61,578 nt of DNA from contig NZ_PUIP01000028.1 of NCBI RefSeq assembly GCF_002968015.1, positions 1 through 61,578 of the forward strand. Reading direction: 5' to 3'. The notes below the pieces were generated by a model that ran no database searches, was not told the DNA's origin, and saw nothing but the letters and a program-made list of their open reading frames with translations. Shown in pieces: positions 1 to 8,070 of the stretch. The position numbers and the translations under genes were made by a program. Within the stretch, counting starts at the first letter, position 1, and the number at the start of each line of letters is the position of its first letter. The stretch is from Massilia phosphatilytica. GTDB taxonomy: Bacteria > Pseudomonadota > Gammaproteobacteria > Burkholderiales > Burkholderiaceae_D.

Positions 1-2033
1 AGGCCGGCGGCGATCTGGTTCGTCGTCAGCGCGGCGATCTGGGCCGTCTTCATGGCGGCCAGGTCGTTCGTCTCGATCGCGGCCACTTGCTGCGTGCTCA
101 GCGACGATGCCTGGGCCGTGGTCAGGGCGGCAGCCTGGGCCGTGGTCAGGGCGATGACCTGGTTCGTCGTCAGGCCATTCAGGACCTGGTTCGTGGTCAG
201 CGCGGCGATCTGCGCGGTCGTCATCGATGCCAGCTGCTGGGTCGTCAGGCCGGCCGCGATCTGGTTCGTCGACAGCGCCTGGATCTGGGCCGACTTCATG
301 GCGACGAGGTCACGGGTTTCCAGCGCGGCGACCTGGTTCGTCGTCAGGGCGGCAGCCTGGGTCGAGGTCAGGGCGGCAGCCTGGGCCGTGGTCAGGGCGA
401 CGATCTGGGTCGTCGTCAGGCCGTTGGCGATCTGGTTCGTCGTCAGCGCGGCGATCTGGCTCGTCTTCATCGACGCCAGGTCGATCGTTTCCAGGGCACC
501 TGCCTGGTTCGTCGTCAGCGCCGAGGCCTGGGCCGTCGTGAGGGCACCGGTCTGGCTCGTCGTCAGCGCGACGATGTGGTTCGTCGTCAGGCCGTTGGCG
601 ACCTGGTTCGTCGTCAGCGCGGCGATCTGGGCGGTCGTCATCGACGCGAACTGCTGCGTCGTCAGGCCGGCCGACAGCTGGGTCGTCGTCAGGGACTGGA
701 TCTGGCCCGTCTTCAGCGCGGCGACGTCGCGGGTTTCGAGCACGCTCACCTGGGTCGTCGTCAGGGACGAGGTCTGGGCCGTCGTCAGCGAGGCAGCCTG
801 GGCGGTGGTCAGGGCGACGATCTGGTTGGTCGTCAGGCCGGCGGCGACCTGGTTCGTGGTCAGCGCGGCGATCTGGGCCGTCTTCATGGCGGCCAGGTCA
901 TTCGTGGTGATCGCGGCCACTTGCTGCGTGCTCAGCGACGATGCCTGGTTCGTGGTCAGCGCAGCCGTCTGCGCGGTGGTCAGGGCGCCGATGTGGTTCG
1001 TCGTCAGGCCGTTGAGGACCTGGTTCGTCGTCAGCGCGGCGACCTGCGCGGTCGTCATCGATGCGAATTGCTGCGTCGTCAGGCCGGCCGAGATCTGGGT
1101 CGTCGTCAGGGCCTGGATCTGGCCCGTCTTCAGCGCGGCGAGGTCACGGGTTTCGAGCACGCTCACCTGGGTCGTCGTCAGGGCGGCAGCCTGGGCGGTG
1201 GTCAGGCCGGCAGCCTGGGACGTGGTCAGGGCGACGATCTGGTTCGTCGTCAGGCCGTTGGCCACCTGGTTCGTCGTCAGCGCGGCGATCTGGCTCGTCC
1301 TCATGGCGGCCAGGTCGTTCGTTTCGAGCGCGGCCACTTGCTGCGTGGTCAGCGACGCCGACTGGGCCGTCGTCAGCGACGACGCCTGTGCCGTGGTCAG
1401 GGCGACGATCTGGTTCGTGGTCAGGCCGGCGGAGACCTGGTTCGTCGTCAGTGCGGCAACCTGGGCCGTCCTCAGCGATGCGACCTGGTTCGTGTTCAGG
1501 CCGGCCGCGATCTGGTTCGTCGACAGCGCCTGGATCTGGTTCGTCCTCATGGCGACGAGGTCGCGGGTTTCGAGTGCGTTGACCTGGTCCGTCGTCAGCG
1601 ACGCAGTCTGGGCCGTGGTCAGCGCGGCGGCCTGGGCGGTGGTCAGGGCGACGATCTGGTTCGTGGTCAGGCCAGTCGAGACCTGGGTCGTCGTCAGCGC
1701 GGCGATCTGGCTCGTCTTCATGGCGGCCAGGTCGTTGGTGGTGATCGCGGCCACTTGCTGCGAGGTCAGCGAAGCGGTCTGGCTCGTGCTCAGCGACGAC
1801 GCCTGGAGCGTCGTGAGGGCGGCGATCTGCGCGGTGGTGAAGCCGGCCGAGATCTGGGCCGTGGTCAGCACGGCCAGGTCACGGGTTTCGATCACTGCCA
1901 CCTGGTTGGTAGTGAGGGCCGAAATCTGCGTCGTGGAAAGCGCAGCCATGTCGGTTGTCGCCAACGCGACGATTTGGGAAGTCGTCAGCGCCTGAATATC
2001 GGCGGTGCTCATTCCGGTAACGATTGAAGCCAT
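1..2033 (-). CDS. Octapeptide-repeat protein, N-terminal part (C-terminus beyond window)
   Basis: The gene starts at the ATG at 2033 (minus strand) with an AAAAGG ribosome site about 7 nt upstream and stays open to the left edge, giving at least 677 codons. After a short start (MASIVTGMSTADIQAL) the whole visible protein is a chain of 8-residue units of consensus A-L-T-T-x-Q-I-x, with occasional 9-residue units carrying an extra Gly (AGLTTNQIV) and variant units such as ETRDLAVL and AMKTSQIA. There is no signal peptide, no cysteine and almost no aromatic residue. The units are ordered in a 139-residue superrepeat. T/S-T-x-Q at each unit looks like a helix N-cap, so a regular solenoid is plausible, but this is inference. 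Similar repeats occur in large, possibly secreted or surface proteins of related bacteria as far as I recall; the function is unknown to me. Large open frames on the opposite strand here are by-products of the 24-nt period. Confidence 0.85.
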   Translation of the reverse strand, partial: MASIVTGMSTADIQALTTSQIVALATTDMAALSTTQISALTTNQVAVIETRDLAVLTTAQISAGFTTAQIAALTTLQASSLSTSQTASLTSQQVAAITTNDLAAMKTSQIAALTTTQVSTGLTTNQIVALTTAQAAALTTAQTASLTTDQVNALETRDLVAMRTNQIQALSTNQIAAGLNTNQVASLRTAQVAALTTNQVSAGLTTNQIVALTTAQASSLTTAQSASLTTQQVAALETNDLAAMRTSQIAALTTNQVANGLTTNQIVALTTSQAAGLTTAQAAALTTTQVSVLETRDLAALKTGQIQALTTTQISAGLTTQQFASMTTAQVAALTTNQVLNGLTTNHIGALTTAQTAALTTNQASSLSTQQVAAITTNDLAAMKTAQIAALTTNQVAAGLTTNQIVALTTAQAASLTTAQTSSLTTTQVSVLETRDVAALKTGQIQSLTTTQLSAGLTTQQFASMTTAQIAALTTNQVANGLTTNHIVALTTSQTGALTTAQASALTTNQAGALETIDLASMKTSQIAALTTNQIANGLTTTQIVALTTAQAAALTSTQAAALTTNQVAALETRDLVAMKSAQIQALSTNQIAAGLTTQQLASMTTAQIAALTTNQVLNGLTTNQVIALTTAQAAALTTAQASSLSTQQVAAIETNDLAAMKTAQIAALTTNQIAAG
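51..1718 (-). repeat. 417-bp tandem superrepeat inside the repeat protein gene
   Basis: The landmark encoding DLAAM-K-T (read as cat on the plus strand) falls at 51, 468, 885, 1302 and 1719, exactly 417 bp apart each time. A second landmark, CGGGTTTC, falls at 313, 730, 1147 and 1564, also exactly 417 bp apart. Each 417-bp block encodes 139 residues, which fits 17 units (14 of 8 residues and 3 of 9 residues). Blocks are similar but not identical. The array continues past the left edge; towards the gene start (1719-2033) the order becomes irregular. Confidence 0.9.
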
Positions 2034-2436
2034 GGTTGAACCTTTTAATATTGAAGTTGTCCGATCGCCGCCCAACGCGCGATTTTCAGTTAAAAGTTAT
2101 TTCCCTAAGGATACATTTTATTAGTGCGCTTACGCATGCTTTACGGCAACAAACTCGGCAACTTGAGGAATCCCGGTTGTTTTTTCTCCACAACCGTTCG
2201 CTCCACCATGACTCTTTTATCGGCTTGATCATTCGTCCGGACCCGGCCTTCCAGCCGCGCTGGGCATGACTTTCTTATGTTGCCACCAAGAAATTGCTGT
2301 CAGCAAAAGGGAAAGGCGACGGTATGGCACCAAACATTAAATCCGCAGAGCAACTTTCTGACGGTCGGACGCCGCGGGCGCCGGACGGCGCAAGGTTGTC
2401 GTACGATAGACACAGTCCAGTTCAACAACGTGTCCC
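2034..2436. other. Intergenic region between divergent genes
   Basis: About 400 bp, more AT-rich than the flanking genes, separate the start of the repeat protein gene (minus) from the lipocalin gene (plus). It should contain two divergent promoters, but I could not assign convincing -35/-10 pairs. Short open frames across it lack good ribosome sites and family resemblance, so I see no gene in it. Confidence 0.5.
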
Positions 2437-3006
2437 ATGCTCCCGAATACCCGTTTGATCCTCTTGCTGCTCGGCCTGCTCGGTGCCAGTGCGACACTGC
2501 TCGCCGCCGAGCGCGGCACCCGTTCCGCGCCCGTGACGCCCATCCCCGGCCTCGACGTGCCGCGCTACATGGGCGCGTGGTACGAAATCGCGAAATACCC
2601 GAACCGGTTTCAGAGAAAATGTGCCGGCAACACGACGGCGCACTACAGCCTGCAGCCGGACAAGACCGTACAAGTCATCAACCGCTGCCGCCGCGCGGAC
2701 GGCAGCATCGATGAGGCCGTGGGCACGGCGCGCCAGCTGGGCGGCTCCATGTCGCCGACGCTGAAAGTGCGGTTCGCGCCCGCCTGGCTGTCGTTCCTGC
2801 CGATGGTGTGGGGCGATTACTGGGTGATCGACCTCGACCCGAACTACCAGCTCGCCGCCGTCAGCGAGCCGGGACGGGAGTATCTGTGGATCCTGGCGCG
2901 CACCCCGACCGTGTCGCGCCAGGCGTACGGCGCCCTGCTCGAGCGGCTGGAGCGGCAAGGGTTCGACTTGAGCAAGCTGGAGATGACGCCCCAGGCGGCG
3001 TACTGA
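2437..3006 (+). CDS. blc: Lipocalin family protein (Blc-like)
   Basis: The 189-residue protein has an N-terminal Sec signal peptide (hydrophobic LILLLLGLLGASATLLA) without a lipobox cysteine, so unlike E. coli Blc it is probably soluble in the periplasm or secreted rather than lipid-anchored. The lipocalin signature G-x-W occurs at residues 46-48 in YMGAWYEIAKYPNRFQ, followed by the family block DYWVIDLDPNY and WILARTP near residue 150. Bacterial lipocalins bind small hydrophobic ligands such as lysophospholipids and fatty acids and are linked to envelope stress. It stands alone: the upstream gene is divergent and the AraC-type regulator begins about 90 nt downstream on the same strand. The family call is secure; the ligand is not known. 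Confidence 0.9.
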   Translation: MLPNTRLILLLLGLLGASATLLAAERGTRSAPVTPIPGLDVPRYMGAWYEIAKYPNRFQRKCAGNTTAHYSLQPDKTVQVINRCRRADGSIDEAVGTARQLGGSMSPTLKVRFAPAWLSFLPMVWGDYWVIDLDPNYQLAAVSEPGREYLWILARTPTVSRQAYGALLERLERQGFDLSKLEMTPQAAY

Positions 3007-3098
3007 CAACACTCGGCGGCGCGGCGGCGCCAAACGCTTGCCAACGGCCTGTTATTTACGGAAACTAGTTATTTCAATTTTGCAAATGACTGCCGTTG

Positions 3099-4004
3099 AT
3101 GCCGAAGACCGCCGCGCGCGTGTCGCGCCTGTATGAAGTGATGGACCTGATGCTGGACTCGGTCGGCGATCCGCTCGCATTGAAATCGCTGGCGGCGTCG
3201 GCCAGTTATTCGTCGTTCCACTTCGACCGCATCTTCCGCGAGCTGACGGGATTCTCGGCCTGCGAATACCAGCGCAAGCGCCGCCTGCGCCGCGCCGCGC
3301 ACCTGCTGCGCCACGAGCCGGACGTGCCGATCGTGCGCATCGCCCAGGATTGCGGCTTCCCGTCGAACGCGGCATTCGCCAAGGCCTTCAGGCAGCAGTT
3401 CGCGATGTCGGCCAAGGCCTGGCGCGAGGGAGGATGGCGCGACTACATGGACCAGCAGGTCGGCCGCGAGAGCGACGTCAGTTTCTTCGTCGCCGAGCCG
3501 GACGACCTGGAAGCGATCCTGGCCCCCTACTGCCCGCCCGAACCGGGCACGATCGCCGCGCGCATCGCCGTCCGCAACCTGCCGGCGCTGACCTTGCGCT
3601 ACCAGCGGTTCTTCGGCCAGTCCGGCGCGGCGCTGTCGTTCGCCTGCCACGACTTCATCCAGGAACGGGAACAGGCCGACGGCCTGCCCGCCAGCACCCC
3701 GTGGTACGGCGTGTTCGACGAAGACCCGGGTTTTACGGGCGAGCGCGAATACTGCTACGACTTCGGCTGCGCCGACGACACCGTGCTCGATCCCGGCCTG
3801 GGCGTGCGTATCCTGCCGGCCGGCACCTACGCCTGCCTCGACTTCGACGACGAATGGCCGCGCTTCCGCTCCATGTACGAGGACTGGCTCGACAAGCAGG
3901 CCGTCTGGCGCCTGGACAGCACCCGGCCGCACATCCAGAAGGTCGAGCGCACGCCTGAAGGCCGCTGGCGCGGCTGGCTTGCCCTGCCTGTCAAGAAACG
4001 CTGA
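3099..4004 (+). CDS. AraC-type regulator with GyrI-like effector domain
   Basis: The N-terminal ~110 residues form an AraC double helix-turn-helix (SLAASASYSSFHFDRIF then IVRIAQDCGFPSNAAFAKAF). The C-terminal ~170 residues resemble the GyrI/Rob-type ligand-binding domain (VRNLPALTLRY near the start, ILPAGTYACLDF near the end). This order (HTH first, GyrI-like second) is the SbmC/Rob-related arrangement found in regulators that sense small, often lipophilic, compounds and drugs. I chose the ATG at 3099; an in-frame TTG directly before it is possible. The stop codon abuts the stop of the convergent gene. No adjacent pump or enzyme identifies the target; the lipocalin gene just upstream on the same strand is a possible partner (inference). 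Confidence 0.9.
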   Translation: MPKTAARVSRLYEVMDLMLDSVGDPLALKSLAASASYSSFHFDRIFRELTGFSACEYQRKRRLRRAAHLLRHEPDVPIVRIAQDCGFPSNAAFAKAFRQQFAMSAKAWREGGWRDYMDQQVGRESDVSFFVAEPDDLEAILAPYCPPEPGTIAARIAVRNLPALTLRYQRFFGQSGAALSFACHDFIQEREQADGLPASTPWYGVFDEDPGFTGEREYCYDFGCADDTVLDPGLGVRILPAGTYACLDFDDEWPRFRSMYEDWLDKQAVWRLDSTRPHIQKVERTPEGRWRGWLALPVKKR

Positions 4005-4553
4005 TCACCAGTCGAAATCGTCGGGGATCTTGAAGTCTTTGTAAGGATCGTCCTCGCCCGCCGCGACGGCTTCGGCCGCCTTGTTAACGCGCACGACGCG
4101 GTCCGGCGCCCGTTCCGCGATCTTGTCGGCGATCACGCGCGGCACCAGTTCGAAACCGCCCGCGTGGGCGACGATGGACAGGCGTCCCGCCACCAGGTGG
4201 TCGCGCACGGCCGCGGAGACGTGGATGCGCTCGATCTTCGTGCCGAGCGTGAAGTTGTAGGCGACGTCGAGGTTGCCCTTGCCCTTGGGCTGGCGGTTCA
4301 CCTGGATCATCTGCGTGATCTGCGCTTCGACGGCCTTCGCCGCCGCCGCCGCGTCGCGCTCGGCGTTCAGGGCGCGGGCGCGCTCGGCCTGCTGGCGCTG
4401 GGCTTCAGCCACCGCCTCCTTCGTCTCGTTGACGCTTTGCACACCGGTGCGGCGCTCGATCTTCTGCTGCTTGGCCTTTTCCTGGTTGGCGACCTTGACC
4501 TTCTTCTTGTCGACCAGCCCGGCCTTCATCAGCTGCTCCTGCAGGGAAACCAT
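4005..4553 (-). CDS. yaiL: DUF2058 family protein (YaiL-like)
   Basis: The start at 4553 (MVSLQEQLMKAGLVDKKK) is supported by a GGAG 6 nt upstream and gives 182 residues, close to the ~180 of E. coli YaiL; a longer open frame exists upstream but has no better site. The N-terminal third is highly charged and rich in Lys, Gln, Glu and Ala (predicted coiled coil, residues ~15-95), followed by a compact C-terminal region (NFTLGTKIERIHVS, VDKIAERAPD-like). The family is annotated as nucleoprotein/polynucleotide-associated in some genomes, but its function is not established. It is convergent with the AraC-type regulator with no gap. Confidence 0.85.
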   Translation of the reverse strand: MVSLQEQLMKAGLVDKKKVKVANQEKAKQQKIERRTGVQSVNETKEAVAEAQRQQAERARALNAERDAAAAAKAVEAQITQMIQVNRQPKGKGNLDVAYNFTLGTKIERIHVSAAVRDHLVAGRLSIVAHAGGFELVPRVIADKIAERAPDRVVRVNKAAEAVAAGEDDPYKDFKIPDDFDW

Positions 4554-4623
4554 CCTGTACTCCATCAACGATCGTATGAATCCTCCAGCATAGCAAACCT
4601 GGAGGTTTCGCAACAGTCGCCGA

Positions 4624-5775
4624 TCAGCCGCCGGCCTGGCTCAGGAAGAATCGCAACATCTCGGCCGACGCGCTCGGCCCGGCGGCATCCGTGTACGAAC
4701 CGGACGGATCGCCGCCGGCCCAGGCGTGACCCGCCCCGTGCACGACCCAGTGTTCCGCCACGGCGCGTCCGGCATCATCGAGCGCCGTCGTGCGCGTGTG
4801 GCCGCGGCCGGAACCGGCCTCGCCGCGCTCCTCGATCTCGCGGACGGTCCCGTCGCCCAGGAACTGGCGGATCAATACCGCGCCGTTGGACGGGTGGACA
4901 ACGGCGTCCTGGTCGCCATGGAACACGATCAGCGGCACCCGGCGGCGCAGCGTCCGGCCCGCGCCGCCCAGGTGCTTGCCCTTCATCGCGTTCAGGCCCG
5001 ACATCAGGTCGCGCGCCGCGCCGACCGGCAGGCCGGAATGCACGCCGACGGCCGCATACAGCTCGGGATAGGCCGCGCCCATGACGGCCGCCATCGCCCC
5101 GCCCGCCGACAGGCCGGCGATGTAGACGCGGCGCGGGTCGGCGCCCTGCTCCTGCACGATCTTGCGCGTCATGCCGGCAAGCAGGGACGGCTCGCCCTGC
5201 TCGCGCTGCTGGTGGGTAGAGTCGAACCAGTTCCAGCAGTTCGAACTGTTGGCGCTGCGCTCCTGGTCCGGATACAGCACCAGGCAGCCATGTTCCTCCG
5301 CCAGCCGGTTCATCGCGGTACCGGCCGCGAAATCGGCGGCGCTCTGCTGGCAGCCGTGCAGCATGACGACGAGCGGACGCGGCCCGGTCGCCGCCCGCGC
5401 CGGTACATACAGGCGGTAGCGGCGCGTGCCGGCTGCGTTGGCGAACGATCCTTCGATAAATTGGCCAGGCGCGTCAGGCGTCACCGGCTGTGGACGCGGG
5501 CGCAGCGCATCCATGCGGGCGCGCCAGTCGCCGGCCGGCTTGCCGCCTTTCGCCGTCGACGGACGGCGCAGCCAGTCCGGCACGCCGTTCAGGTCGACGA
5601 ACGGTGCACGTGGCGGCGCTTCCGCCGTGAACGGCGTGGCGGAGGGCGCGCCCGGCATCAGCCCGGCATTGCGCAGCACGTCCTGGATGAGCGCGGTGGC
5701 CGCGGCCGGGTCCTTGCCCTGGCCCGAACGGACGGCGCCGAGCATGTTTTCAACAAATTGTTCATAGGGTTTCAT
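4624..5775 (-). CDS. PHB depolymerase-family esterase
   Basis: This 383-residue alpha/beta hydrolase has the esterase-PHB family pattern: oxyanion block HGCQQ (~140-144), NCWNWF (~179-184), nucleophile elbow GLSAGG with Ser223, an acidic residue in HGDQDAVVHP (~286-295) and His350 in GAGHAWAGG. No signal peptide is visible, and the N-terminal ~115 residues form a proline-rich extension before the hydrolase domain. Members hydrolyse polyhydroxyalkanoates or other esters (feruloyl and acetyl esters); the substrate here is uncertain, and the lack of a signal argues for an intracellular role or non-classical export. It is 9 nt downstream of the CopG-like gene on the same strand, so the two are almost certainly one operon controlled from the inverted repeat at 6230-6249. 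Confidence 0.88.
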   Translation of the reverse strand: MKPYEQFVENMLGAVRSGQGKDPAAATALIQDVLRNAGLMPGAPSATPFTAEAPPRAPFVDLNGVPDWLRRPSTAKGGKPAGDWRARMDALRPRPQPVTPDAPGQFIEGSFANAAGTRRYRLYVPARAATGPRPLVVMLHGCQQSAADFAAGTAMNRLAEEHGCLVLYPDQERSANSSNCWNWFDSTHQQREQGEPSLLAGMTRKIVQEQGADPRRVYIAGLSAGGAMAAVMGAAYPELYAAVGVHSGLPVGAARDLMSGLNAMKGKHLGGAGRTLRRRVPLIVFHGDQDAVVHPSNGAVLIRQFLGDGTVREIEERGEAGSGRGHTRTTALDDAGRAVAEHWVVHGAGHAWAGGDPSGSYTDAAGPSASAEMLRFFLSQAGG

Positions 5776-5784
5776 GGTGTTCCT

Positions 5785-6201
5785 TCAAATATGGATGCGG
5801 TCCGCAAGCGCGGACTTGACGGCGGCGGGGGCCAGGAAGGCGCCCAGCACCTGGATCGACGCAATGGCGTCACGTGCGAGCTCGGGCGTGACGTCGTCGT
5901 CGATGGTGGCGAGGCCCAGCACGTGGATGTCGAGCCGCTCGCCGGCGGCGACGCTCGCTTCCAGCTCCGCCCTCGTATAGCGCTGCATGCCCATGACGAA
6001 GCGCTTGCGCGTCACCGTCTGGCGGATCACCTCGCCGTGCTGCTGCAACTGGTTGCGGATGGCCGTACGGACGAAATCCGTGCGATTCGTATAAAACCCT
6101 TCCGCCACAAGCAGGTCCATCTGGGCCAGATCGACCAGGCCCAGGTTGATCGTGACCTTGTCCGTGTCGGGAAATTTTGGCTTCGTTTCGACGAGCTTCA
6201 T
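5785..6201 (-). CDS. CopG-like ribbon-helix-helix regulator
   Basis: The 138-residue protein contains a ribbon-helix-helix-like segment (KVTINLGLVDLAQMDLLVAEGFYTNRTDFVRTAIRNQL, shown here in parts: strand KVTINLGL, helix LAQMDLLVAEG, helix TDFVRTAIRNQL, residues ~15-52), the pattern of CopG/Arc-type DNA-binding proteins. The rest, residues ~60-138, is a conserved C-terminal extension found with this type beside PHB-depolymerase genes. AGGAG lies 5 nt before the ATG. It leads the operon with the esterase and a 7-bp inverted repeat lies just upstream, so autoregulation is likely (inference). Confidence 0.8.
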   Translation of the reverse strand: MKLVETKPKFPDTDKVTINLGLVDLAQMDLLVAEGFYTNRTDFVRTAIRNQLQQHGEVIRQTVTRKRFVMGMQRYTRAELEASVAAGERLDIHVLGLATIDDDVTPELARDAIASIQVLGAFLAPAAVKSALADRIHI

Positions 6202-6229
6202 GACGTCTCCTTGATATCGATACGCTCAA

Positions 6230-6249
6230 TATACTCCAACCAGAGTATA
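6230..6249. promoter_or_regulatory. Inverted-repeat operator candidate of the CopG/esterase operon
   Basis: TATACTC-N6-GAGTATA is a perfect 7-bp inverted repeat, 29-48 nt upstream of the ATG of the CopG-like gene. It overlaps -10-like hexamers on the minus strand (TATACT and TATATT), the place expected for an autorepressor site. Related half-sites (ATACGCTC, GAGGCGTAT) flank it at about 6219 and 6251, which would suit cooperative binding by ribbon-helix-helix dimers. Confidence 0.55.
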
Positions 6250-6320
6250 AGAGGCGTATAAATTTCAATCGTACGCGAAATATGCGTATGCACGAACGAG
6301 CAGACCGCGACGTCTTGCCT

Positions 6321-6326
6321 TATAAT
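6321..6326 (+). promoter_or_regulatory. -10 element, probable infA promoter
   Basis: TATAAT, a perfect sigma-70 -10 hexamer, lies 190 nt upstream of the IF-1 gene. No good -35 hexamer sits 16-18 nt before it, so it may need an activator or a strong UP element. The implied leader of about 185 nt is GC-rich and contains no reading frame I can support. Confidence 0.45.
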
Positions 6327-6517
6327 GTGATTTCTGGATAGAAATCCTCCGGACCGCCTCACCGGCCCCCCCGCCCCTGCGCGGGCACCACCGGTGCTTC
6401 TTTTCATCCCACCCCACGCCCCGGCAGCCGTCGTGCGTATCCGACGCGCAACCATGCCGGCCCGCCCGACCACGCCGCATCCGCACGTACGGATCGCAGC
6501 CCCACCAAAGGAACCCC

Positions 6518-6781
6518 ATGGCCAAAGAAGAACTCATCGAAATGGACGGCATCGTCCAGGAAATCCTCCCCGACTCGCGCTTTCGCGTCGACCTCGACAA
6601 TGGACACAAACTGATTGCCTACACGTCGGGCAAAATGCGCCAGCACCATATCCGCATCCTGGCGGGCGACCGCGTGACGCTGGAGATGTCCGCGTATGAC
6701 CTGAGCAAGGGCCGCATCACGTTCCGTCACATCGAAAAGCGCAACGCCGCGCCTGCACGCCGTCCGACCTACCGCCGCTGA
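6518..6781 (+). CDS. infA: Translation initiation factor IF-1
   Basis: The 87-residue protein is a single S1/OB fold with the IF-1 hallmarks: MAKEELIEMDGIVQEILPDS at the start, FRVDLDNGHKLIAYTSGKMR in the middle and ILAGDRVTLEMSAYDLSKGRI at the end. IF-1 binds the 30S A site during initiation. It is longer than the ~72-residue IF-1 of ribosomal-protein operons by a basic tail (NAAPARRPTYRR). Betaproteobacteria often carry such a stand-alone, longer IF-1 besides the canonical copy; no ribosomal genes are near, so this is probably that second copy (inference). An AAAGGA ribosome site precedes the ATG. Confidence 0.95.
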   Translation: MAKEELIEMDGIVQEILPDSRFRVDLDNGHKLIAYTSGKMRQHHIRILAGDRVTLEMSAYDLSKGRITFRHIEKRNAAPARRPTYRR

Positions 6782-6783
6782 CG

Positions 6784-8070
6784 TCAGTCCGGTTCGGCCG
6801 GCGCCATGTTCACGAATCGCGTGAGCACGAGTACCGGCAAAGCCGACAGCACGACCCACAGGAAGAAGTGGCGGTAACCCAGCAGCAGCTGGATGTCACC
6901 ACTGACCACCTTCGAGAGCACGAAGCCCAGCTGCATGAAGCCGGACCCCAGCGCGTAGTGCGCCGTCTGGTAGCGGCCGGGCGCGATCACCTGCATGATG
7001 AACAGGATCATGCCCACGAAGCCGAAGCCGTAGCCGAACATCTCGGCGGACAATGCCGCCGTGACGAGACCCAGGTGCGATGGCTGCACCGTGCTCAGGT
7101 ACCAGAACACGAGGTTCGGCACGTTCATCGCGAGAATCAGCACGAGCATCGCGCGCTTCAAGCCCACGCGCGACGTGAACCAGCCGCCGAGGATGCTCCC
7201 GACGAGGAAGGCGGCCGTGCCGGCCGTGCCGTAGATCGCACCCACTTCCTGCGTCGACAGACCGAGCCCACCGACTGCGCGCGCGTCGCGCAGGAACAGC
7301 GGGCCGATCGTCTGCACCTGCCCTTCCGCGAGACGGAACAGCAGGATGAACACGATGCCCATCCAGATGCCCGGCTTGGCGAAGAACGCGCGCACGACGT
7401 CGACCAAGACATCGACAGTGCCGCGCACGGACGCGCCGGTGCCGGCCTTGACCGCGCCCGGCAACGCCCACGCGTGATACAGCCCGAGCCCCGCCAGCAA
7501 GGCCCCCAGCAGCCCGAACACGGTGGCCCACGCGGCCGGGGGACCGATGCGCTGTTCGAGAAAGCCGGCCAGGATCACGAGCCCGCCCAGCGACAGGAAC
7601 TTGGCGCCGTTGAAGAACGCGCCCTGCCAGCCGGCGTATGCGGCCTGCTGGCGCTCGGACAGGTTCGCGATGTACAGACCGTCGGCCGCGATGTCGTGCG
7701 TGCTGGACGCCAGCGCGACGATCGCCAGCAGCCCGATCGCCAGCGCGAACCACGCGGGCAGCTGCAGCGCGACGGCCAGCGCCGCGAGCGCGATGCCGCC
7801 CGCGACCTGCAGCACGACGACGACCCGCTTCTTGCTCGCCGCGAGTTCCAGGAAGGGACTCCACAATGCCTTGAACACCCATGCGAGACCGAGCACGCCG
7901 GTCCAGCGCGCGATCTGCTCGTTGGGCACGCCCATGCTCTTGAACATCAGCCCCGCCACGAGGGCGACGGCATAGAACGGCAGGCCCTGGGCGAGATACA
8001 GCGTGGGCACCCAGGCGAGCGGATGCGGCGACGCGGCAGGAGTGAGATGGTCGGGACGGATGCTATCCAT
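6784..8070 (-). CDS. AmpG-like MFS transporter
   Basis: The 428-residue protein has about 12 hydrophobic helices and starts with the AmpG/PAT-type motif LYLAQGLPFYAVALV; HDIAADGLYIANLSE in the middle is also typical of that group. AmpG-type permeases import muropeptides or other aminosugar compounds across the inner membrane. Its ATG overlaps the last 8 nt of the GH20 gene, so translation is coupled, and it is the last gene of the receptor/hexosaminidase/permease operon. The natural reading is that it imports GlcNAc or chito-oligosaccharides released by the enzyme. Substrate is inference; a cell-wall recycling role is the alternative. Confidence 0.85.
   Translation of the reverse strand: MDSIRPDHLTPAASPHPLAWVPTLYLAQGLPFYAVALVAGLMFKSMGVPNEQIARWTGVLGLAWVFKALWSPFLELAASKKRVVVVLQVAGGIALAALAVALQLPAWFALAIGLLAIVALASSTHDIAADGLYIANLSERQQAAYAGWQGAFFNGAKFLSLGGLVILAGFLEQRIGPPAAWATVFGLLGALLAGLGLYHAWALPGAVKAGTGASVRGTVDVLVDVVRAFFAKPGIWMGIVFILLFRLAEGQVQTIGPLFLRDARAVGGLGLSTQEVGAIYGTAGTAAFLVGSILGGWFTSRVGLKRAMLVLILAMNVPNLVFWYLSTVQPSHLGLVTAALSAEMFGYGFGFVGMILFIMQVIAPGRYQTAHYALGSGFMQLGFVLSKVVSGDIQLLLGYRHFFLWVVLSALPVLVLTRFVNMAPAEPD

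Noticed and set aside
52..2027. Long plus-strand open frames (~646 codons each, two frames) over the left end
   Set aside because: They are antisense by-products of the 24-nt coding repeat on the minus strand; they have no ribosome site, and their composition (Trp/Val- or Gln/Gly/Arg-rich) follows from the minus-strand code.
2024..2714. Short plus-strand frames in the region before the lipocalin gene
   Set aside because: No ribosome site; the second overlaps the lipocalin gene in another frame and is its shadow.
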